Shown: positions 58,120 through 64,000 of the stretch, one piece after another
How positions within the stretch are numbered: position 1 is the stretch's first letter
How the letters are laid out: the number at the start of each line of letters is the position of its first letter
NCBI RefSeq assembly: GCF_014648515.1
Contig: NZ_BMRG01000018.1
Location: forward strand, 1-64,000
Length of the DNA stretch: 64,000 bases
Direction of reading: 5' to 3'
Source of the DNA: Saccharothrix coeruleofusca
GTDB lineage: Bacteria; Actinomycetota; Actinomycetes; Mycobacteriales; Pseudonocardiaceae
Made by a program: the position numbers and the translations under genes
Notes under the pieces: model-generated
Databases searched by the model: none
Told to the model about the DNA's origin: nothing
What the model saw: the letters and a program-made list of their open reading frames with translations, nothing else

Positions 58120-59090
58120 CCGCGCTGGCCAAGCGCCTTGGCAGGCTGGCGCTGCTGCTGGCCGCGGTCGCGGTGGCGTCGTTCGCCCTGATGGTCAACT
58201 CGCCGGTCGACCCGGTCGCCGCCTACGTCGGCGGCGACGTGGCCGCGCTCGGGCCGCAGCAGCGGGCGCTGATCGTCGAGCGGTGGGGCCTGGACGACCC
58301 GGCGCCCCAGCGCTTCCTGACCTGGCTGGGCAACCTGGTGCGGGGCGACTTCGGGCACTCGCTGACCTTCAACCGGCCGGTGCTGGAGGTCATCGGCGAC
58401 AAGTTCCTGACCAGCCTCGCCCTGATGGCCCTGGCCTGGCTGCTGTCCGGCCTGCTGGGGTTCGCGCTGGGCGTGGTGGCGGGCGTGCGGCAGGGACGTG
58501 CCGCGGACCGGGTGATCACCTGGTGGGCCTACACCCTGGCCTCCGCGCCCACCTTCTGGGTGGGCCTGCTGCTGCTCTACGTCTTCGCGGTGAGCCTGAA
58601 CTGGGCGCCGGTGTGCTGCGCGGTGCCGATCGGCGTACCCGCCGCGGAGGTCGGCCCGCTCGACCGGCTGCACCACCTGGCGCTGCCCGCGATCACCCTC
58701 AGCGTGGTGGGCGTCGCCCCGGTGGTCCTGCACACCCGGCAGGCGGTGGTCGCCACGATGGCCTCCGACCACGTGGCGTTCGCCAGGGCGCAGGGCGACC
58801 GGGGGCTGGGCCTGGTGCTGCACCGGGTGGTGCGCAACGCCGCCGCGCCCGCGCTGCTGCTCCAGTTCGGCTCGCTGGGCGAGCTGTTCGGCGGGTCGGT
58901 GCTGGCCGAGCAGGTGTTCTCCTACCCCGGTCTCGGCGCGGCCACCACGACCGCGGCACTGGGGCAGGACGTGCCGCTGCTGCTGGGCATCGCGCTGTTC
59001 ACCACGGTGCTGGTGTACGCGGGCAACGCCATCGGGGACCGCGTGCACGCCGTGGTCGACCCGCGGGCCGACCACCGGAGGTGGCGGTGA
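58113..59090 (+). CDS. ABC importer permease (DppB/NikB type)
   Basis: This 325-aa membrane protein has six helices. RLALLLAAVAVASFALMVNSPVDPVAAYVG forms the first helix and periplasmic loop, GNLVRGDFGHSLTFNRPV lies near 70, and the EAA-loop region (DHVAFARAQG) near 226. It pairs with the second permease to form the channel. It starts at GTG, 7 nt inside the substrate-binding protein gene, and ends overlapping the next GTG. Confidence 0.92.
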   Translation: MLTALAKRLGRLALLLAAVAVASFALMVNSPVDPVAAYVGGDVAALGPQQRALIVERWGLDDPAPQRFLTWLGNLVRGDFGHSLTFNRPVLEVIGDKFLTSLALMALAWLLSGLLGFALGVVAGVRQGRAADRVITWWAYTLASAPTFWVGLLLLYVFAVSLNWAPVCCAVPIGVPAAEVGPLDRLHHLALPAITLSVVGVAPVVLHTRQAVVATMASDHVAFARAQGDRGLGLVLHRVVRNAAAPALLLQFGSLGELFGGSVLAEQVFSYPGLGAATTTAALGQDVPLLLGIALFTTVLVYAGNAIGDRVHAVVDPRADHRRWR

Positions 59091-59920
59091 GCAGCGGGAT
59101 GAGGTGGGACCGTCGCGGGAAGACGCTGGTCATGCTGGCGCTGTCGGTGCTCGTCGTGGCCGCCGTGGTGATCGCGGGCGCGGTGGCGGAGGAGGCCGCG
59201 CGGACCACCGCGCTGGCCGAGCGCAACGGCCCGCCCTCGGTCGCGCACTGGTTCGGCACCGACTGGCTGGGCCGCGACGTGCTGGCCAGGGTGCTGGCGG
59301 GACTGCGGCTGAGCCTGGTGGTGGGCACGTCGGCCGCGGTGGTCTCCGCGGTCATCGCGCTGGTGCTGGCCTGCGCCGCCACGGTGGGCGGACCTCGGGT
59401 GGACGCCGCGGTGGGCTGGCTGGTGGACCTGTTCCTGGCGCTGCCGCACCTGGTGCTGCTGGTGCTGCTGGCCTTCGCGCTGGGCGGCGGCACCCAGGCG
59501 GTGGTGATCGCGGTGGCGGTGACCCACTGGCCGACCCTGACCAGGGTGCTGCGCGGCCAGGCCAGGCAGGTGGTGGGCTCGGACTACGTTGCGGTCGCCG
59601 CGCAGCTGGGCCGAGGCCGGTGGTGGATCGCGCGCGAGCACGTCGCCCGGCACCTGGTCGGGCACTTCCTGGTCGGCACCGTGCTGCTGTTCCCGCACGC
59701 CATCCTGCACGAGGCGGCGCTGTCGTTCCTGGGCCTGGGCGTGGACCCGGCGGAGCCCTCGATCGGCGTGCTGCTGGCCGAGTCCATGCGCTTCCTGTCG
59801 GCGGGCGCGTGGTGGCTGGCCGTGCTGCCGGGCGCGTGCCTGCTGCTGGTGGTCAAGGCGGTGGACGGGATCGGCGAGAACCTGCGCGCCCTGCTCGACC
59901 CGAGGAGCCACCACCGGTGA
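59087..59920 (+). CDS. ABC importer permease (DppC/NikC type)
   Basis: This 277-aa membrane protein has HWFGTDWLGRDVLARVLAGLRLSL near 50, typical of the C-type permease. The EAA loop SDYVAVAAQLGRGRWWIAREHVARH lies near 166 and ALSFLGLGVDPAEPSIG near 215. It is the partner of the preceding permease, joined to both neighbours by 4-nt GTGA overlaps. Confidence 0.93.
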   Translation: MSSGMRWDRRGKTLVMLALSVLVVAAVVIAGAVAEEAARTTALAERNGPPSVAHWFGTDWLGRDVLARVLAGLRLSLVVGTSAAVVSAVIALVLACAATVGGPRVDAAVGWLVDLFLALPHLVLLVLLAFALGGGTQAVVIAVAVTHWPTLTRVLRGQARQVVGSDYVAVAAQLGRGRWWIAREHVARHLVGHFLVGTVLLFPHAILHEAALSFLGLGVDPAEPSIGVLLAESMRFLSAGAWWLAVLPGACLLLVVKAVDGIGENLRALLDPRSHHR

Positions 59921-60711
59921 CCGCGCTGCTGGAGATCGACGCGCTGGGCGTCTCCTTCGACCAGTACGACCGGGGTCTGCGCCGCCGCACCGTGGTCGCG
60001 CTGTCCGGGATGGACCTGACCGCGCACCGGGGGGAGCTGGTCGCCCTGGTCGGCGCCAGCGGTGCGGGGAAGACCCTGCTCGCGCACGCCGTGCTGGGGA
60101 TGCTGCCGCCCAACGCCACCGAGACCGGCGAGATCCGGTTCGACGGCAGGCCGCTGGACGTTCCCGCGCGGCGCGCGCTGGCGGGCCGGGAGGTGGCGCT
60201 GCTGCCGCAGTCGGTGACCTTCCTGGACCCGGTGGTCCCGGTCGGCCGCCAGGTGCGCCGCTCGGCCGAGCTGGCGGGCCTGCCCGACCCGAGGGGCGCG
60301 GCCACCGCCGCGCTGGCCACGCGCGGGCTGGGCCCGGAGGTGGCCCGGATGCACCCGCACCAGCTCTCCGGCGGCATGGTCCGGCGCGTGCTGGCCGCGA
60401 TGGCGATGATGGCCGACCCGAGCCTGGTGCTGGCCGACGAGCCCACGCCCGGCCTGCCCGAGGAGGCGGTCCGCGCGGTGCTGGCAGACCTGCGCCGCAC
60501 CGCCGACGAGGGTCGCGCGGTCGTGCTGATCACCCACGAGCTGTCCGGGGCGCTGGAGGTGGCCGACCGCCTGGTGATCTGCCGCGGGGGTCGCACCGTG
60601 GACGAGGCCCGACCGGCGGACTTCCGCGGCGGCGGACCGTCCCACCCGTACACCAGGGCGCTGTGGCGGGCGTTGCCCGCCAACGGGTTCGGACTGCCGG
60701 AGGACGCATGA
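59917..60711 (+). CDS. ABC importer ATPase (DppD/NikD type)
   Basis: This 264-aa ATPase has Walker A GASGAGKT near 48, Q-loop LLPQSVTFLD near 94, signature LSGGM near 148, Walker B LVLADEP near 169 and the switch His in LITHE near 205. It energises uptake through the two permeases together with the next gene's product. Translationally coupled (GTGA before, ATGA after). Confidence 0.94.
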   Translation: MTALLEIDALGVSFDQYDRGLRRRTVVALSGMDLTAHRGELVALVGASGAGKTLLAHAVLGMLPPNATETGEIRFDGRPLDVPARRALAGREVALLPQSVTFLDPVVPVGRQVRRSAELAGLPDPRGAATAALATRGLGPEVARMHPHQLSGGMVRRVLAAMAMMADPSLVLADEPTPGLPEEAVRAVLADLRRTADEGRAVVLITHELSGALEVADRLVICRGGRTVDEARPADFRGGGPSHPYTRALWRALPANGFGLPEDA

Positions 60712-61358
60712 CGCTGGAGGCGCGGGACGTCTGGTTCCGCTACGGCCCGCGAGACCCGTGGGTGGTGCGCGGCGTGTCGCTGGCCGTGGCGGCGGGGGAG
60801 GTGGTGGGGCTGCACGGGCCCAGTGGCGCGGGCAAGAGCACCCTGGCCAGGCTGCTGGCCGGGATGGCCGCGCCGAGCCGGGGGCAGGTCACCGTGGACG
60901 GCCACCCACCCCGACCGAACCGGCGCGAGCGACGCCCGAACCCGGTGCAGCTGGTCTTCCAGCACGCCGAGCTGGCGGTGGACCCGCTGTGGAAGGTGCG
61001 CGCCACCCTGGCCGAGACCGGTGCCCCGGACGAGGTGATCGCCGCGCTGGACCCGGAGCTGGTCCCGCCCCGGCTGCTGGACCGCTTCCCGCACGAGATC
61101 AGCGGAGGGGAGGCCCAGCGGGTCACCCTGGCCAGGGCGCTGCTGGCCAGGCCGCGCTTCCTGGTGGCCGACGAGATCACCGCCAACCTCGACGCGATCA
61201 CCCAGGCGGGCCTGTGGCACTCGCTGCTGGCCGCGGTCCGGGCGGAGGGCATCGGCGTGCTGGCGATCTCCCACGACCGCCCCCTGCTCGACGCCGTCGC
61301 CGACCGCGTCCTCGACTTCGCCGACCTCTCCCGCGGAGCACGGGCCGGGACGCCGTGA
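60708..61358 (+). CDS. ABC importer ATPase (DppF/NikE type)
   Basis: This 216-aa ATPase has Walker A GPSGAGKST near 38, Q-loop VFQHAELAVDPLWKVR near 85, signature ISGGEAQR near 130, Walker B FLVADEIT near 152 and switch His in AISHDRP near 189. It lacks the C-terminal oligopeptide-binding extension of long DppF proteins, as is usual for NikE. It is the last of five overlapping genes encoding a complete importer. Confidence 0.93.
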   Translation: MTLEARDVWFRYGPRDPWVVRGVSLAVAAGEVVGLHGPSGAGKSTLARLLAGMAAPSRGQVTVDGHPPRPNRRERRPNPVQLVFQHAELAVDPLWKVRATLAETGAPDEVIAALDPELVPPRLLDRFPHEISGGEAQRVTLARALLARPRFLVADEITANLDAITQAGLWHSLLAAVRAEGIGVLAISHDRPLLDAVADRVLDFADLSRGARAGTP

Positions 61359-61385
61359 CGCCCTCGCCCCACCCCGCGGGGCTGG

Positions 61386-61880
61386 TCAGTTGGCGGTGGA
61401 GCCGAGGGGTTCCTGGAACAGCACGGCGGGCGCGCTCGCGCGGCGCTGCGGGGCGACCACGACCGGCGCGGTGAGCACCGGCGCTGAGTCCACCGCGGAG
61501 TCCGTCCTGGCGTCCACCGCGGCATCGGCCAGGAAGTCCACCGCGGGGTTCGCGCCTGCGTCCACCGTGGACTTCCGGCGCGAGTCCACCGTGGACTTCG
61601 GGGCAGGAGCCTGCGCGCTCGTGGTGGGCGCGGCCAGTTGCTGCTGGGCCTGGGCGATCCACAGCAGCCACATGCCCTCGTCGCGGTGACCGCGGAACTC
61701 CGCCTTCAGCCCGGCCAGCGCGCCACGCGCGCGAGCGGCCAGCACGGGGTCTTCGCGCACGGCGGCCCACGTGGCCCGCGCGGCCGCGTCCCTGGCCTTC
61801 ACCAGGTGCCGAACTTGTTCGGTCAACTCCCGCGCGGACAGGGCAGACCACGCCGCTGCGATCTTCTGTGCCTTGTTCAC
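61386..61880 (-). CDS. hypothetical protein with xAVD/STVD repeats
   Basis: This 164-aa protein has an N-terminal helical region (about 1-80, WSALSARELTEQVRHLVKARDAAARATW..DEGMWLLWIAQAQQQL). A low-complexity stretch (about 95-135) repeats [STAP]-[TAS]-V-D five or six times (STVDSRRKSTVD, PAVD, AAVD, SAVD). The DNA word GTCCACCG[CT]GG underlies the repeats, so they arose by duplication. The GTG at 61880 follows GGAGAGGA. No family is recognised. It converges on the ABC operon. Confidence 0.65.
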   Translation of the reverse strand: MNKAQKIAAAWSALSARELTEQVRHLVKARDAAARATWAAVREDPVLAARARGALAGLKAEFRGHRDEGMWLLWIAQAQQQLAAPTTSAQAPAPKSTVDSRRKSTVDAGANPAVDFLADAAVDARTDSAVDSAPVLTAPVVVAPQRRASAPAVLFQEPLGSTAN

Positions 61881-61988
61881 GACGTCATCCTCTCCGAAGA
61901 GAAGCCCTCGACGCCGCAACTGTGCAATGTAATCAACACCTCGTTTTGAATCCTGCCCGAACGGGAACTAATGGGAACTCCCTGGCGT

Positions 61989-62933
61989 TCAGCGATGGGC
62001 GAAGCGCACCCTGGTCGTGGTGCCCTCCGGGGTGGTGTGCGTGCGCACGAGGTCGGCGAGGTGGTTGACCAGCAGCAGGCCCCGTCCGCGTGGCTGCTCC
62101 GGTGCGGCGGGCCTGCGCCCGGCCAGCGGGTCGGTGATGTGGCCGCGGTCGCTGGCCTGGCAGAACAGGTGCGTCCGATCGGCCCAGAGCCAGGCCGTGC
62201 CGGTGCCGCCGCCGTGCAGCACGCTGTTGGCGGCCAGTTCGGTGACCACCAGGCGCACCTCGTCCACGCGGTCCGGCGGGAAACCCAGCTCGCGGGCGTG
62301 CTCGGTGGCCAGCGCGCGCAACCGGGCCGCGGGACGGGGCGAGGACAGGTCGACCGGGGTGGCGTGCGCGGGAGGGGGCGGCAGCGGGCGGTTGTAGGCC
62401 CGCACCACGTGCTCGGGCGCGTAGTGGTCGCTGGCGCGCTCCACGCCCCCGTCGATGAGCACCGGGTGGGTCATCTCGGAGTCGCGCAGGGCCTGCCCGC
62501 TGAGCCCTCGCACGTCGTACGGGCACAGGATGGCCACGTCGCGGCCCGCGAAGGAGTAGTTGATCAGCGCTTCGTGCTGGGCGCAGGCGGGGTACTCGGC
62601 GGCCGAGCGCAGCGGCCAGATCGGCTCGCCGACCAGGCGCACCCGCCGACCCCGGTGCGGGTCGGCGAACGCGCGCAGCACGCCGGGGATGATCCGACCG
62701 GGATTGCGGCCCACTCGCGTCATGTCCAGCCAGCGCACCCGCTCGGCGGCCGGGCCCAAGGCGGCGCGCAGCGCGGCCAGCCGAGGAGCGGGCACCGCGA
62801 CGGCCACCGGCTCGTCGCGCGCCAGCCCCTCGGTGATGAACGGGACGACACTTCCGAGGTAGTCGTCCTCGCCGCGGTAGAACAGGGCGGGATGCGTGAA
62901 GGGGCCTGTGTGCGGAGCAGGTGCGGTGGTCAT
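61989..62933 (-). CDS. MEDS-domain and HATPase (anti-sigma/RsbW-like) regulator
   Basis: This 314-aa protein has an N-terminal MEDS sensor domain (about 10-170: PALFYRGEDDYLGSVVPFI, RVRWLDMTRVGRNPGRIIP, YPACAQHEALINYSFAGRDVAILCPYD). Its C-terminal serine-protein-kinase-like ATPase domain (about 205-314) has VTELAANSVLHG near 242 and PRGRGLLLVNHLAD near 291. Such kinases phosphorylate STAS anti-anti-sigma factors or bind sigma factors; the MEDS domain is thought to sense small molecules. The ATG at 62933 is divergent from a STAS gene, its likely partner. Confidence 0.88.
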   Translation of the reverse strand: MTTAPAPHTGPFTHPALFYRGEDDYLGSVVPFITEGLARDEPVAVAVPAPRLAALRAALGPAAERVRWLDMTRVGRNPGRIIPGVLRAFADPHRGRRVRLVGEPIWPLRSAAEYPACAQHEALINYSFAGRDVAILCPYDVRGLSGQALRDSEMTHPVLIDGGVERASDHYAPEHVVRAYNRPLPPPPAHATPVDLSSPRPAARLRALATEHARELGFPPDRVDEVRLVVTELAANSVLHGGGTGTAWLWADRTHLFCQASDRGHITDPLAGRRPAAPEQPRGRGLLLVNHLADLVRTHTTPEGTTTRVRFAHR

Positions 62934-63117
62934 GGCATTCCGCTTCACGGGGAGGACGGTTCACCCCACGCGGTGCGCCCGCCGGTGGGAGGGGACCAGG
63001 GGTGGCCCGTTCATTGACGGTAACACAGGGCGCGCGGGTCACCCGGTCGCCGCGGGTGGCCGGACCAGCGGCCGGCGTGGTCGACTGGCCTCCGACGGGA
63101 CGTGTGAGGGGGTGGCG

Positions 63118-63471
63118 GTGGAGGAGCAGGTGCAGTTGTCGATCGACGTCGACGACCGCGGTGGTGGCGGGCCGGTGGTGGTGGCGGTCGCGGGAGAGCT
63201 GGACTTCGCCACCACACCGGCGCTGCTCGACGCCGCGGTGCCGCTCGCCGAGGCGGGCCGCGAGCTGGTCCTGGACCTGGACGGCCTGGTGTTCTGCGAC
63301 TCCAGCGCCCTCAGCGCGCTGGTGCGCCTGCACAAGGCGGCCACCGGCTCGGGTGGCTCGCTGCTGCTGGCCCGTCCGCGCAGCGCGGTGCTGGCGGCGT
63401 TGCGGATGGCCACGCTGGACCGGCTGTTCGCCATCAGCGACGGTCCGCCGCCCGGCGGTGCGCGCCGCTGA
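63118..63471 (+). CDS. STAS-domain anti-sigma factor antagonist
   Basis: This 117-aa single STAS domain has VVAVAGELDFATTPALLDAA near 18 and the phosphorylatable Ser in FCDSSALSALVRLHKA near 59. In its unphosphorylated form it would bind the anti-sigma kinase and free a sigma factor. GTG 63118 lies 6 nt after GTGAGGGG; GTG 63112 is possible. It is divergent from the MEDS/ATPase gene at about 180 nt, forming a probable partner-switch pair. Confidence 0.9.
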   Translation: MEEQVQLSIDVDDRGGGGPVVVAVAGELDFATTPALLDAAVPLAEAGRELVLDLDGLVFCDSSALSALVRLHKAATGSGGSLLLARPRSAVLAALRMATLDRLFAISDGPPPGGARR

Positions 63472-63485
63472 CCGCCGGGCGCGGG

Positions 63486-64000
63486 TTACCGACCGCCGAC
63501 CCCCTCGGGCGTCCGGGATGGCGGCGCGATCCGGCGCGCGACCGCGGGCTGGCCCAGCAGCACGCCCACCAGCACCAGCGCGAGCCCCAGGTGCCGGCGA
63601 CCGGTCAGCGCCTCGCCCGCCAGCAGCGTCCCCAGCAGGACGCCGGTCACGGGGTTGAGCAGGCCGATGAGGCCGACCGCGCCCGTGCCCAGGTGCCGCA
63701 GGCCGGTGAACCAGGCGGTGAAGCCCAGCGCGGTGGCCACCGCGCAGAGGTAGCCGAAGCCGAGCAGGCCGCCGGGGGTGAGCGTCGGGGGAGCGCCCTC
63801 GACCACGAGCGCGGGCACGATCAGCACGCCGCCGTCCGCGAGCAACTGCCAGGCCGTCATCGGGAGCACCGGCAGGTTTCGAACCCCATCTCCTGGTCAG
63901 GACGTGCCCGAGGGCGGACATGACCATCGCGGCCACCGACGCGAGCACGCCGAGCGGGTCGACGGCCTGGGCGCCGGTGGCGAGCAGCAGCACCACGCCG
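63486..64000 (-). pseudogene. EamA (DMT) family transporter, frameshifted and cut by the window end
   Basis: The C-terminal part (TAWQLLADGGVLIVPALVVE, ATALGFTAWFTGLRHLGTGAVGLIGLLNPVTGVLLGTLLAGE) is a typical EamA helix set. The part just upstream (VLLLATGAQAVDPLGVLASVAAMVMSALGHVLTRRWG) belongs to the same protein but in another frame. The switch falls at the C run 63884-63887 (GGGG on the coding strand), so a one-base indel or a sequencing error breaks the gene. The N-terminus lies beyond the window. If intact it would export small metabolites. Confidence 0.7.

Noticed and set aside
1-64000. Search for tRNA, rRNA, IS elements, CRISPR arrays and replication origins
   Set aside because: No cloverleaf-like gene, transposase, regularly spaced repeat array or DnaA-box cluster was seen in the gaps between genes.

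Overview
The window is very GC-rich, with strong G/C preference at third codon positions, many GTG starts, gene joints overlapping by 4 nt (ATGA/GTGA), and SARP, DUF6292, HrdB-like sigma and MEDS/HATPase genes. This points to a filamentous actinomycete, most likely Pseudonocardiaceae (Actinosynnema/Saccharothrix-like); the genus is an inference. I see no rRNA, tRNA, insertion sequence or CRISPR array.

Region 1 (1-17.9 kb) is the right-hand part of an NRPS gene cluster. It opens inside an NRPS ending in a condensation domain. Next comes an A-T protein with a glycine-type specificity code and a fused serine-hydrolase (PBP-type thioesterase-like) C-terminus. Then follow an ornithine-carbamoyltransferase-like enzyme with an altered substrate motif, an MFS exporter, an MMPL transporter facing a NarL-type two-component system with a DUF4097 protein, a SyrP-like Fe(II)/2-oxoglutarate oxygenase, a degenerate fatty acyl-AMP-ligase-like protein, a SARP regulator and a type II thioesterase. 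Region 2 (18-23.4 kb) holds a tannase-family esterase, a virginiamycin B lyase homologue, an HflX GTPase, an HrdB-like sigma factor and a small secreted protein. Region 3 (23.4-24.8 kb) is gene-poor and contains a decayed cytochrome oxidase subunit I (ctaD) relic.

Region 4 (24.8-32.6 kb) groups two polyol dehydrogenases of the mannitol-dehydrogenase family, a HAD phosphatase, a UbiA-like membrane protein resembling DPPR synthase, an inositol-monophosphatase-like protein, a nucleoside hydrolase and a CBS protein. Region 5 (32.6-43.6 kb) is mixed: a flavin-type oxidoreductase, a secreted S1 peptidase, an OmpR-type regulator with lipoprotein and a separately transcribed histidine kinase sharing a tandem-repeat operator, a DUF1540 protein behind an iron-box-like site, an orphan kinase with a small partner, and a DUF6292/small peptide/GNAT operon.

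Region 6 (43.8-55.9 kb) is the most striking. It is a convergent exopolysaccharide locus combining a GH114-like galactosaminidase, UDP-sugar dehydrogenase, epimerases, a nucleotidyltransferase, a PelF-like glycosyltransferase, a 12-TM PelG-like membrane protein and two tandem Agd3-like deacetylases. It looks like an actinobacterial relative of the Pel and fungal galactosaminogalactan systems. Region 7 (56.5-64 kb) is a complete five-gene peptide/nickel-type ABC importer, followed by a repeat-rich small protein, a MEDS/ATPase anti-sigma-like protein, a STAS antagonist and a frameshifted EamA transporter running off the end.
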